In this document: positions 35,855 to 44,808 of the stretch, in pieces
Layout: each line of letters begins with the position of its first letter
Position numbering within the stretch: position 1 is the stretch's first letter
Origin: Domibacillus indicus
Lineage (GTDB): Bacteria; Bacillota; Bacilli; Bacillales; Domibacillaceae
Length of the DNA stretch: 53,257 nucleotides
Direction of reading: 5' to 3'
Assembly: GCF_023715895.1 (NCBI RefSeq)
Contig: NZ_JAMBOO010000029.1
Span: forward strand, 1 to 53,257
Program-made: the position numbers and the translations under genes
The notes under the pieces: generated by a model
Database searches by the model: none
The model's input: only the letters and a program-made list of their open reading frames with translations
Told to the model about the DNA's origin: nothing

Positions 35855-37357
35855 TTATATCTTCTGGATTTCATGCTCTGGCTCATACTCTTTCAACGGA
35901 GCAAAATCATACTGCTTTCTTGAAAACGGTAAACCGATTAAGATGACAAGAAATGGCAATGCAAGCGATAAGATGTTGCCGATAAACCAATTTAAATCCG
36001 GATTATCAATCATAAAGTACGCAGATAAGCCGCCGGCCAAACCGACCATCATTGAGCAAATGGCAATGGTGCTGTTTAACCTTTTTGACCAAAGTCCGAT
36101 AATGAGTGAAGCGGTCGGTGCTGCAAATAAAATACCGCTGAAAATGTCAATTTTTAAAAGAGACATGCCGTCTAAGAACATAGCGGCAATACCGATAACA
36201 ATACCGGCAGCAAACGTCACGAGGCGGCCAAAGCGCATTTGTTTTCTTTCATCAGCTTTCTTATTCACATACCGCTTATAAAAGTCTAATGTCAACATCG
36301 CCTGTACACCTGCGAGCCCATTTCCTCCAGTAGTTAATCCCGCCATAAAAATCATAATAACAAAGACGACCGCGCCAAAACTTCCAAGAAAATGCTCAAA
36401 TATATAAGGCGCTACACCCGTTGATACACCTAAATCTTCAGGGGTTAATTGAAGGAAATAAACGCTTCCGCCAATCACATTCCCAAAAATGATCGGAATA
36501 GGCAGCCAAGCAATAATCGTTCCAATCATATATGCCCAGAACAATCCTTTTGAGCTGGATGCAGCGGCGGCAGTGGAGTAATATCCCTGGCTCAGGACAA
36601 CTTGTCCCATCGCAATTACAACAGCCGACAAGCCATAGCGCCACCCAGCCGGTCCAAAAAAGTTTAAAGCATCCGGATTATGCTGTGGATGATCGGTATT
36701 CGTTACCGCATCCAGCATACCGTAATACATGTTTTCAAGTCCGACCGCTTTCACAATCAACGGCATCGTAATAAAGATTACAATCATAATCATAAAAAAT
36801 TGAAATACGGAATTGTAAATAGAGCCTTTTAAACCAGCAATGGCAATAAAACCAGAAAATAAAATGGCGGATAAAAGAGCCACTACCTTATAGTTTAAAT
36901 GAAACGTATATTCAAATGCATACGCAATGCCGACCGCCTGCATGACACATACATACAAGACAAGAGCAATACCAAAGACTAAGTAAATATTTGCGAGCCG
37001 GCTGTCAAACCGTTCCCGAATAAATTCAATAAACGTCGTAGTCCGCGGCATAATGTTACGAAGCCGCAAAGCAATCGGAATAAAAATCATAAATGGGACA
37101 ACCGCTCCCCACGCATAGTTAAAGCCTCCGTTTACACCGTACCATACACCTGCTTCTGCTGAGGCCATAATCGTTCCTGTCCAAATCCAGGCGACACAGA
37201 CACTTGCAGCCACCAGGCCAAACGGAACGCTGCGCCCAGCCGTAAGCATTTCATCTACACGCTTAGAAGACTCATTCCGGCTGATGATAAGAGATATTAA
37301 AATAAGAATAACCGTAAATCCTAAAATGATTCCATATCCTGCGAAGGTACTATTCAT
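35855..37357 (-). CDS. sodium:solute symporter (SSS family)
   Basis: The protein has 500 residues and about 13 membrane helices: a first helix GIILGFTVILILISLII, VCVAWIWTGTIMASAEAG, the LeuT-fold half repeats, GLTTGGNGLAGVQAMLTLDFYKRYV near residue 345, and a charged tail. It belongs to the PutP/PanF-like SSS group. The ATG directly abuts the TAA of the carbon-nitrogen hydrolase (TAA-ATG), giving coupled translation. It probably imports the nitrogenous substrate used by the hydrolase and aminotransferase, such as a beta-amino acid or ureido compound. Confidence 0.88.
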   Translation of the reverse strand: MNSTFAGYGIILGFTVILILISLIISRNESSKRVDEMLTAGRSVPFGLVAASVCVAWIWTGTIMASAEAGVWYGVNGGFNYAWGAVVPFMIFIPIALRLRNIMPRTTTFIEFIRERFDSRLANIYLVFGIALVLYVCVMQAVGIAYAFEYTFHLNYKVVALLSAILFSGFIAIAGLKGSIYNSVFQFFMIMIVIFITMPLIVKAVGLENMYYGMLDAVTNTDHPQHNPDALNFFGPAGWRYGLSAVVIAMGQVVLSQGYYSTAAAASSSKGLFWAYMIGTIIAWLPIPIIFGNVIGGSVYFLQLTPEDLGVSTGVAPYIFEHFLGSFGAVVFVIMIFMAGLTTGGNGLAGVQAMLTLDFYKRYVNKKADERKQMRFGRLVTFAAGIVIGIAAMFLDGMSLLKIDIFSGILFAAPTASLIIGLWSKRLNSTIAICSMMVGLAGGLSAYFMIDNPDLNWFIGNILSLALPFLVILIGLPFSRKQYDFAPLKEYEPEHEIQKI

Positions 37358-38164
37358 TTATAGCCTCTCCCTTCCCGCTGCTTCCGGTATATATAAATCC
37401 GGCCGGCGGTCTTTTAAATAGAAAAAAGAGGACCTGGCTTCTTCAATCTGGGCTAAATCCAATTCCGTTATATAAAGCTGCTCATCTCCAGAGCCTTTTA
37501 CAAGCAGCTTCCCAAACGGGCTGGCAGCGGCGCTTTCACCAAAAAAGTGAGTCGTTTCCTCCACACCAATTCGATTGGTTGTCGCCACGAACACTTGATT
37601 CTCAGCAGCCCGGCTTTGAATGTAAATATTTTGAAAGTGTTCAAGCGGTTTCATATTAGCCGTTGGGGCTAAAATCATTTCTGCTCCTTTATCAGCCAGG
37701 CTTCGCGCCGTTTCTGGAAATTCTGTATCGTAGCAAATCATGACGCCGATTGTGCCAAATTCCGTATTCCAAACGGGAAAGGAGCTTCCTGCTGAAAAAT
37801 ATTTATATTCTTCATCCCACAAATGAACTTTTTGATAAGTGCCTAACAGCACGCCGTCCTGATCAATAATGGCCGCAGAATTAAATAATTGTCCATCTTT
37901 CTTTTCTGGAAATCCAGCAATAACTATGACTCCACGCTCACGTGCTGACTGCTTTAATATTTGAATACTTTTGCCGCCTGCTTCTTCAGCAAGCTCTGCT
38001 GTTTTCTCACGAGTAAAATAACCGGTTGTCGCCATTTCTGGAAACAATACAATGTCGCATCCCTGCTCAGATGCTTCTTTGATAAATTGAATCATTTTTT
38101 CTAAATTTGCTTCTTTGTCATATAACACCGGCTGAAATTGTGCTAACCCAATTTTCACTTTCAT
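37358..38164 (-). CDS. carbon-nitrogen hydrolase (nitrilase superfamily)
   Basis: The protein has 268 residues from ATG 38164 (AAAGGGGG seven nt upstream). The frame extends to 38245 without a site. The nitrilase triad is visible: Glu in VLFPEMATTGY, Lys in YQKVHLWDEE, Cys in GVMICYDTEFPE (about residue 146). The family cleaves amides, carbamoyl groups or nitriles. Beta-ureidopropionase, N-carbamoylputrescine amidase and omega-amidase are all members. Operon: hydrolase, symporter, small accessory protein. With the aminotransferase and acyl-CoA-forming dehydrogenase it suggests degradation of a carbamoylated or amidated amine. Confidence 0.88.
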   Translation of the reverse strand: MKVKIGLAQFQPVLYDKEANLEKMIQFIKEASEQGCDIVLFPEMATTGYFTREKTAELAEEAGGKSIQILKQSARERGVIVIAGFPEKKDGQLFNSAAIIDQDGVLLGTYQKVHLWDEEYKYFSAGSSFPVWNTEFGTIGVMICYDTEFPETARSLADKGAEMILAPTANMKPLEHFQNIYIQSRAAENQVFVATTNRIGVEETTHFFGESAAASPFGKLLVKGSGDEQLYITELDLAQIEEARSSFFYLKDRRPDLYIPEAAGRERL

Positions 38165-38282
38165 ATAACATCCCCCTTTGAAAAAGCAATTTTTCCTGTC
38201 TGTTTTTTTGAATTCTCCAGTAACACGATGATCCTTAAAAATCATAATAAAAATATATCAAATATTCTGACAAAATAAATTA

Positions 38283-38292
38283 GACACAATGT
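38283..38292. promoter_or_regulatory. GACA-N3-TGT site 3 (upstream of the hydrolase operon)
   Basis: GACACAATGT preceded by TTA (TTAGACACAATGT) lies about 120 nt upstream of the hydrolase start. The same extended TTAGACA occurs at the dehydrogenase site (42048). Confidence 0.5.
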
Positions 38293-38397
38293 TCATACCT
38301 GAATAGAGTAGAATTGACAATGTGAAAATGGGCAAGACTCATTTTTACAACCTTTATTTTTACTTCCGCTGGGCAGCTGACTCTTGTACCCATAAAG

Positions 38398-38462
38398 AAA
38401 AACACCTCCAAGCTGGCTTTTTAGGTATTTACATACCCGTTTTTCAACTTAAAGGTGTTTTT
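38398..38462 (-). terminator. stem-loop downstream of the pyruvate carboxylase remnant
   Basis: AAAAACACCT (38398-38407) and AGGTGTTTTT (38453-38462) form a 10-bp stem, with a nested GGTAT/ATACC stem inside. On the minus strand TTTTTC follows. Likely the original terminator of the carboxylase gene or its remnant. Confidence 0.7.
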
Positions 38463-38508
38463 GTTTGTCTCACTCTATAGGGTAGTACCCCCAGAAAATC
38501 GTTGCTTT

Positions 38509-38818
38509 TTATTTCTCAAGCCCCACAAGAAGATCGCCCGTAGAAATAGCTTCGCCGTTTTGTACATGGACAACGGACAGCTTTGACAGTTTCATCAAAT
38601 GATGCCTGTACCGTTGTCTCCATTTTCATCGCTTCGGTAATCATGAGATGATCCCCGCGCTTCACTTTATCTCCTTTTTCAAGGATGACCTTGATGACTG
38701 TACCCGGCATCGTCACTGCAATATGACCCTCGTTTTTCGGATTAGCTTTCACTTTCGCATTAACGGCTGATTTGATGCTCTCATCTTTAATCACCACATC
38801 ATGCGGGTTCCATCCGCC
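38509..38818 (-). pseudogene. pycA: pyruvate carboxylase C-terminal fragment (biotinyl domain), frameshifted
   Basis: The frame 38516-38935 contains VVIKDESIKSAV, then HIAVTMPGTVIKVILEKGDK and the biotinylation motif ITEAMKMETTVQA, the carboxyl end of pyruvate carboxylase. Nothing of the other ~1000 residues is present. After FDETVK the frame turns to nonsense, but another frame continues LSVVHVQNGEAISTGDLLVGLEK to TAA at 38509. One extra A in a short A run explains this. Upstream of about 38818 the similarity ends. It is therefore a doubly damaged remnant, not a small biotin carrier protein. A functional carboxylase is presumably elsewhere. Confidence 0.75.
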
Positions 38819-39130
38819 TGCGGGTGGCCGATCGAAATAAGTTTCACAACTACTCATTTTGTACAAAAATACTGGATTTAAGGAAATTATATCCATAAAA
38901 AGTACCGTTGTTTTCTCTTGAGTGTCCACATGCAATAGCTGAGTAGTTCCTTTATTTATCTAAATATAATGGACATGCAAAAAATAGCCACTAGACACAG
39001 TGTTAAACATTCATATTTATTATTTTTACATTAATGAATTCCAGAAAACGACAAAACGACGGGCAGGCCGATCGTTTTGTCCAATTATGATCAAAGCCCA
39101 TTCATTAGCATATGGTTCATGGCTAATTCA
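38819..39130. other. intergenic region, scar between two pseudogenes
   Basis: 312 AT-rich bp separate the carboxylase remnant and the broken aminotransferase. They hold a GACA-N3-TGT site (38994-39003) that now precedes no intact gene. This suggests loss of a gene formerly controlled from here. Confidence 0.45.
38994..39003. promoter_or_regulatory. GACA-N3-TGT site 4 (orphan)
   Basis: GACACAGTGT within CTAGACACAGTGTTAAACA, close to the sequence at the dehydrogenase site (TTAGACAGTGTGTAAAA). It sits about 175 nt upstream of the carboxylase remnant. Confidence 0.45.
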
Positions 39131-40469
39131 TTACAATTGAAGTATGCTTTCTTTTAACGCTTCCACAATAAAAGCAAAATCATCTTCTGTAATACTCAAT
39201 GGAGGAGAAAGCTGCAAAACATTATTATTCCCTGCGACAGTGTCTCCATTCTTTCCGATAAGCAAGCCTTTTTCTTTACACAAATCGATAACTTTGTTCA
39301 TTTTCTCAATGGCAGCCGGTTCTTTTGTCTGCTTATCTTCTACTAGTTCAATGCCCAGGAGAAGACCTTTCCCGCGAACATCTCCTACGTTTGGATGCTC
39401 TTTGATTACTTCCAGCTCCTGCAGAAGACGTTTACCTAACTCTTTAGAGCGTTCAATGAGTTTCTCATTCTCCATGATTTCTAAATTCTTTAAAGCCAGT
39501 GCGCAGGCAGCCGGATTTCCTCCAAATGTGTTTACATGGCGGAAGCGGTCATAATCACCCGTGCCTGTATAAGCCTCATAAATCTCTCTTTTAACAGCAG
39601 TTGCTGACAAAGGAAGATAAGCACTGGTAATACCTTTTGCCATTGTAATAATATCTGGCTTCACGTCATAGTTCATAAATCCGAACGGTTTCCCTGTCCG
39701 GCCAAATCCACATATAACTTCATCACAAATAAGCAGCGCACCGTGTTGCTCACAAATTTCTTTTACTTTTTTCATGTATCCATCAGGAGGCATTAAGATC
39801 TCGCCCCCTGTAATAATCGGCTCCATAATCACACCCGCAATGGTGTCGCTTAACTCCCATGTCATGACACGATCAATGTCATCGGCGCTAGCCAGTGTCT
39901 GGACATCCTCTGGGTTGCGGTACGTATCCGGCGGCGCTACGTGCAGAAACCCTTGGCCCAGCGGCTCATATTTGTATTTTCGCTGTGCCTGGCCTGTTGC
40001 TGCGAGAGCCCCATCGAGTTGCCATGATAAGCGCGGTAGCGTGAGATAAACTTATAACGTCCATGCTCCCCTTTTTGCTGGTGATATTGACGGGCAATCT
40101 TAAACGCTGTTTCATTCGCTTCCGATCCACTATTAGAAAAGAAAATAACGTAATCTCCGCCCAGCCATTCATTCAATTTTTCTGCTAACTTAATAGCCGG
40201 AACATGACTTTGTGTTAAAGGAAAATATGGCATTTCCTGAAGCTGTTTAAAAGCTGCTTCGGCAAGCTCTTTCCGGCCATACCCGACATTTACACACCAC
40301 AGGCCGGACATTCCGTCTAAATAACGGTTGCCGTCTATATCCGTCACCCATGCTCCTTCTGCTCCGGTGGCAATTATATTTGCCGGATTAGGCGCCGCTC
40401 CCCGCATGGCATGCCAGAGATACTGTTCATCTGTTTTTGTAAGTTTTGTGTTTGTTCTGTCACTTGCAT
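39131..40469 (-). pseudogene. second class-III aminotransferase, two frameshifts
   Basis: Parts in three frames together make a protein matching the intact aminotransferase along its length (about 65 percent by eye in the last 130 residues). A start ATG at 40469 (GGAG eight nt upstream) opens MQVTEQTQ. The frame is lost at an A run (40444-40447, one A short). The next part, YLDGMSGLWCVNVGYG to YHGNSMG, is lost at a G run (40009-40012, one G short). The last part carries GALAATGQ through TMAKGITSAYLPL to the TAA at 39131. Restoring one base at each run gives a full-length, ~447-residue protein. Either a decaying paralogue or two homopolymer sequencing errors. Confidence 0.82.
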
Positions 40470-40514
40470 GATCATCAGCTCCATTCTATTCTTTTATAGT
40501 TTTATATCCATTTT

Positions 40515-41972
40515 TTAATAGCGGGCCGTAAGCATTTTCTTGCGGGTATAGAATGCCACTCCGTCTTTTCCATTTGCATGAAGATCGCCGTAGAAGGATT
40601 TCTTGTACCCTGAGAATGGAAAGAACGCCATCGGAGCAGGAACGCCAAGATTAACGCCCAGCATGCCTGCATCTATTTCTTCACGGAATTCACGAATCGC
40701 TTTCGCACTGTCTGTATACAAACATGCACCGTTTGCGAACTCAGACTTATTTGTCAGTTCAATCGCTTCCTCTAAGCTTTCCACCCGGACAATGGACAGC
40801 ACCGGAGCAAAAATTTCATCCTGCCAGATTTTCATTCCAGGCTGCACGTTGTCAAAAATCGTCGGTCCGACAAAGTAGCCCTGCTCATTCCCTGCATCAT
40901 TTCTTCCATCTCGAATGAGGGAAGCACCTTCCGCTTGGCCGCTTTCAATGTAACCAAGGGTACGTTCTTTATGTGATTCACGGATAACAGGTCCAAGGAA
41001 TACACCTTTATCCATCCCGTTTCCTATTTTAATTTCATCAGCTGCTTGTTTAAGCCGGTCGATTAATTTATCCGCAACGTCTCCAACTGCCACCACGACT
41101 GCAGCCGCCATACAGCGTTCGCCTGCAGATCCAAAAGCTGCACCTGTAATATTGGTTACGGCATTATCTAAATCTGCATCAGGCATAACGATGGAATGAT
41201 TTTTTGCTCCCGCTAAGGCCTGCACTCGCTTGCCATTCGCTGCTGCTTTTTTATAAACATACTCAGCTACAGGCTGAGAACCTACAAAAGATACTGCTTT
41301 GATATCCTCATTTTCTAAAATGCCATTCACGACATCGTGAGCCCCATGGACAATGTTCAGTACCCCATCTGGAAGCCCTGCTTCTTTAAACAGCTCCGCT
41401 AAACGATTAGCCAGCAATGGTGTTCTTTCAGATGGCTTCAATACAAACGTGTTTCCACATGCAATGGCCAGCGGGAACATCCAGCACGGAACCATCATAG
41501 GGAAATTAAAAGGGGTGATGCCGCCAATGACTCCAATGGGATAACGATACATGCCTGACTCAACGCCTGTAGCAATATCAGGAAGCTGTTCTCCCATCAT
41601 TAATGTTGGTGCGCCAGCCGCAAATTCCACACATTCAATCCCTCGCTGTACTTCGCCGTATGCTTCGTTATAGCTTTTTCCATTTTCTAATGTAACGATT
41701 TTCGCCAGCTCTTCCCAATTCTCGACCAATAGCTGCTGATAGCGGAATAAAATGCGTGCCCGACGAGGTACAGCAACTTTTCTCCACTTCTTAAATGCTT
41801 CTTTAGCAGCCGAAACAGCGTGGTCTAACTCCTCTCGAGTAGAAATAGGCACACGAGCAATGATTTCTCCAGTTGCTGGGTTTGGCACTTCTTCTATTTG
41901 CTTGCTTGTTGACTCTATCCACTTTCCACCAATATAGTTCTTTATCATTTGAGCTGTTTGTGTTAATTCCAT
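40515..41972 (-). CDS. mmsA: CoA-acylating methylmalonate-semialdehyde dehydrogenase
   Basis: The protein has 485 residues, aldehyde dehydrogenase superfamily: IGGKWIES at the start, [34 protein letters not shown], the catalytic Cys in [14 protein letters not shown] (about residue 284), and INLGVPAPM-like [16 protein letters not shown]. This is the MmsA/IolA subgroup, which converts methylmalonate or malonate semialdehyde to propionyl- or acetyl-CoA. It is the logical step after transamination of beta-alanine or 3-aminoisobutyrate. It starts 45 nt upstream of the broken aminotransferase on the same strand, so the two formed an operon. A GACA-N3-TGT site lies 76 nt upstream of the start. Confidence 0.92.
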   Translation of the reverse strand: MELTQTAQMIKNYIGGKWIESTSKQIEEVPNPATGEIIARVPISTREELDHAVSAAKEAFKKWRKVAVPRRARILFRYQQLLVENWEELAKIVTLENGKSYNEAYGEVQRGIECVEFAAGAPTLMMGEQLPDIATGVESGMYRYPIGVIGGITPFNFPMMVPCWMFPLAIACGNTFVLKPSERTPLLANRLAELFKEAGLPDGVLNIVHGAHDVVNGILENEDIKAVSFVGSQPVAEYVYKKAAANGKRVQALAGAKNHSIVMPDADLDNAVTNITGAAFGSAGERCMAAAVVVAVGDVADKLIDRLKQAADEIKIGNGMDKGVFLGPVIRESHKERTLGYIESGQAEGASLIRDGRNDAGNEQGYFVGPTIFDNVQPGMKIWQDEIFAPVLSIVRVESLEEAIELTNKSEFANGACLYTDSAKAIREFREEIDAGMLGVNLGVPAPMAFFPFSGYKKSFYGDLHANGKDGVAFYTRKKMLTARY

Positions 41973-42047
41973 TGCAAAGCCTCCTATTTTTGAAAGTATA
42001 GTAATCCTTTGAATTCATTATATGGATCGTATAAACTCATACCATTA

Positions 42048-42057
42048 GACAGTGTGT
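42048..42057. promoter_or_regulatory. GACA-N3-TGT site 5 (upstream of mmsA)
   Basis: GACAGTGTGT within TTAGACAGTGTGTAAAA, 76 nt before the mmsA start codon. Spacing and flanks match the other sites of the island. Confidence 0.5.
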
Positions 42058-42269
42058 AAAATATTCCTTGAACTTTTTCTGCATCTTGCGCGATCGTATA
42101 TAAAACCATTTACACGCCGTCACAATAATGAAGTAAGTTTGGCAGAACTTTTTCAATAAGATTTAACCGGTTTAAGGTTTAGGTGGCCTGTCTTTCTTTT
42201 GCAGCGTAGCTGTCTTACAGAAATGGCTCTTCATCAGTGTTAGCTTGATAGGCATGTGCTAGAACAAAA

Positions 42270-42293
42270 AAAGCATCCTCGTTTGGATGCTTT
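42270..42293. terminator. stem-loop upstream of mmsA
   Basis: AAAGCATCC (42270-42278) pairs with GGATGCTTT (42285-42293), loop of six. An A run precedes it. It could end minus-strand transcripts coming from the gene-poor region, thereby insulating mmsA. Confidence 0.55.
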
Positions 42294-42914
42294 AGCTTGT
42301 AGACCAATAAAATTTATTGCTAAAGGATTTCTTTCGTTTCTTTTTTATGCAATACGTAATACTTATATAATTTATGAATACATAGTAGTGTTTGAGTTTT
42401 AATGATAGGGCAAGGGAATTTTTTAAGAAGCTGTTAGAAGTTTTGAAAAAAATAAAAGCAGACAGGCGGGGAACCCGGCTGATGCATAAATTTTAATTCT
42501 TAGAAGTTAGGATGCTAGGACGAAAGAATAGTAGCATGTCTGAAAAAACGGGATAATATACAATGACAGTAAAAATGTATGCTTTGTATCTTTTGGACAC
42601 TTAACTTCATTTGTTGATCATCCTTATTTTCCATATTGGATAGCCAGGCAGAATTTAAGTATTTTCGATTAACTATAGAGAGATAACCAAATAAGCAAGG
42701 AAATCGGCTTGTAGAAAGATCCTTTTATTTTAATTATTTTATATAAATATATTAATATAAAAATTTATTTATATTGCTTTTAGACTTAAAAATCCTGACA
42801 CAATAAGGTTTTTTAGCTTCTTTCTTTAGAGTTTCTTAGCAGAAAAATTAGAACAAATTGCTTTATCATTCCTGCTCGATTAAGTGATACGATCATTCGA
42901 GTGAGGTGAGCAAC

Positions 42915-43033
42915 ATGGAAACAAAACAGGATAGGATATTGATCTAAGTGTAATCTATAACATTCAAGAATGTCCTGATATTAAAAGTGCCGTTGCAATA
43001 ATTGCAGAAATGCTCATTTTAAGAGCTCAGTAA
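42915..43033 (+). pseudogene. small frameshifted open frame
   Basis: GAGGTGAGCAAC precedes ATG 42915 (METKQDRILI, stop). In another frame the codons continue DIDLSVIYNIQECPDIKSAV then AIIAEMLILRAQ to TAA at 43031-43033. A single indel near 42942 would join them into a ~38-residue helical peptide. No family recognised. May be a remnant or chance. Confidence 0.3.
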
Positions 43034-43200
43034 AAATATAGTTTTTCTTCGTGAATGTCGCCATTGTAGAATGAAGACTATTTAATTCAATTAACGAAAA
43101 TAGGAGAAGAATTTTATAATCCCTCTCCCATTGTTTCGTATATTATTATTTCGATTTGGTCAAACTAGAAATACAATTTAATAAAAGAAAATAGTCTCTT

Positions 43201-43229
43201 ACAGCCAAGAATCTTCTTGGCTGTTTTTA
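43201..43229. terminator. terminator after the multidrug transporter
   Basis: ACAGCCAAG (43201-43209) pairs with CTTGGCTGT (43216-43224), followed by TTTTT on the plus strand. It would serve the plus-strand remnant best, but also lies 104 nt past the transporter stop. Confidence 0.75.
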
Positions 43230-43332
43230 ATTTGATTACTTTTCTTTTTTTTATAAGAATAGTGTACTCATTGTCGTTAACTTCAATGAGGTAAACATTC
43301 TCTTTTTCATTAACGGAGTAATCTCAGTGACA

Positions 43333-44769
43333 TCAATGTGTCGAATGCACCGCCTCGCGGCTGACTACGACGCGACGGATAAAGAGCGCTATGACCAAGC
43401 CAATCAGTGCTATGATCATCGTGAACAGGAACACGTTTTGTGATCCAGCCGTCATCGCGTTTGCAATTTCAGCCTGTTTGGCCGGAGCGGAGGAGCCGTG
43501 CAAGTATTTCTCCATACCGCCCGTAAGGATACTGATAGCGACCGCTGTTCCAATCGCGCCTACGACCTGCTGCAGTGTGTTCATGACTGCCGTGCCGTGC
43601 GGGTATAACTCCGGCGGCAATTGATTTAGCCCGTTCGTTTGAGCAGGCATCCATATCATGCCTACCCCCACCATGAGCCCGATATGCAGAGCCACGATAA
43701 AGGCCACTGAAGAAGCAGGAGACAGGGCAGTAAAGAACCATAACATGACTGCAACCATCACGAGTCCGGGAATAACGAGCCATTTCGGCCCATATTTATC
43801 GAACAAGCTCCCCATACGCGGGGAGAGGATACCGTTCAGCGCGCTGCCCGGCAAAAGCATGAGTCCCGCAGTGAACACAGACAGTCCTGCACCCGTCTGC
43901 AGAAACATCGGCAGGATAATCATGCTCGACATAATGATCAACATACACGACAGTACCAGGAGCAGCCCAACGACGTACATTGGGTACTTGAAAACGCTCA
44001 GATTCATCATCGGATCGCGCATAGAGTTCTGCCGCAGTATGAACAGCACCAGCGCGACGAGCCCAACAATGATTGAAGTGACCACAACTGCGCTGCCCCA
44101 GCCTTCAGATCCTTCGCCTGCCTTACTGAAGCCGAAGACAACTCCTCCAAAGCCGATCGTTGACAATGCGACAGACAGCAGATCGATCCGGGGCTTTGTA
44201 ACATCGGTGACATTTTCCAAGTACTTCAGTCCTACCAACAACCCAATAATTAGGAACGGTAGCGAGAACCAGAAGATATAATGCCATGTTAAGTACTCGA
44301 TTAATAGACCGCCTATGGTCGGGCCGGTTGCTGGGGCAAACATGATCACAAGTCCAACGAAGCCCATCGCCGCCCCCCGCTTTTCCGGCGGGTAGATGAC
44401 AAGAATCGTATTGAACATGAGCGGCAGCAATAATGCCATGCCTGCCGCCTGTAAAACGCGAGCGACCATCAACATCTCAAAATTAAACGCGAGCGCCGCA
44501 ATGAGTGTACCCATGATTAAGCTGATGAGCGAACCTGTGAACAGCTGTCTCGTTGTAAACCTCTGCAGCAGCAGCCCGCTTATTGGCATTAAAATACCAA
44601 GAGTCAGCAGGAAACCGGTTGTTAACCACTGTGCGGTTGCGGCCGAAATTTGGAACACGTCCATTAAATTAGTCATTGCGATGTTTAAAGCGGTCTCGCT
44701 AAACATGCCGACAAAACCACAGATAAGCAGCGATGCCAGGATGGCACGCGTATTGTATTGCTTCTTCAT
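43333..44769 (-). CDS. multidrug efflux MFS transporter, DHA2 family (EmrB/QacA, LmrB-like)
   Basis: The protein has 478 residues and about 14 membrane helices, the DHA2 number. Signatures are an early LNIAMTNLMDVFQISAATAQWLTTGFLLTLG in two halves, motif A-like LLLQRFTTRQLF, motif C-like GFVGLVIMFAPATGPTIGGLL and AMNTLQQVVGAIGTAVA-type VMNTLQQVVGAIG. It is closest in feel to LmrB/MdtP of bacilli. G+C is clearly higher than neighbouring genes, hinting at a separate origin. GGAG precedes the ATG. It is the third gene of an operon with the flavin monooxygenase and nitroreductase, probably exporting the toxic compound that induces the MarR regulator. Confidence 0.9.
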   Translation of the reverse strand: MKKQYNTRAILASLLICGFVGMFSETALNIAMTNLMDVFQISAATAQWLTTGFLLTLGILMPISGLLLQRFTTRQLFTGSLISLIMGTLIAALAFNFEMLMVARVLQAAGMALLLPLMFNTILVIYPPEKRGAAMGFVGLVIMFAPATGPTIGGLLIEYLTWHYIFWFSLPFLIIGLLVGLKYLENVTDVTKPRIDLLSVALSTIGFGGVVFGFSKAGEGSEGWGSAVVVTSIIVGLVALVLFILRQNSMRDPMMNLSVFKYPMYVVGLLLVLSCMLIIMSSMIILPMFLQTGAGLSVFTAGLMLLPGSALNGILSPRMGSLFDKYGPKWLVIPGLVMVAVMLWFFTALSPASSVAFIVALHIGLMVGVGMIWMPAQTNGLNQLPPELYPHGTAVMNTLQQVVGAIGTAVAISILTGGMEKYLHGSSAPAKQAEIANAMTAGSQNVFLFTMIIALIGLVIALFIRRVVVSREAVHSTH

Positions 44770-44808
44770 TTCTATATCTCCTTATAAATCAATGTAAGTA
44801 ATAACCGT

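Larger units (their letters stand above)
38165..38508. other. upstream region of the hydrolase operon with operator-like site and stem-loop
   Basis: 344 bp hold a GACA-N3-TGT site (38283-38292), an imperfect copy (TTGACAATGTG, 38314-38324) and a long stem-loop (38398-38462). No coding frame is supported. Confidence 0.5.
41973..43332. other. 1.36-kb gene-poor region with fragments
   Basis: This unusually long AT-rich stretch holds the upstream region of mmsA with a GACA-N3-TGT site, a stem-loop (42270-42293), a small broken plus-strand frame (42915-43033) and a terminator (43201-43229). Between 42300 and 42890 nothing beyond short decayed-looking frames was seen. It may be the remains of lost genes. 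Confidence 0.5.

Noticed and set aside
38516-38935. A stand-alone 139-residue biotin carrier protein
   Set aside because: The head before residue ~40 has no carboxylase similarity, the tail is frameshifted and recognisable in the next frame, and no carboxylase partners are near. Better read as a pyruvate carboxylase remnant.
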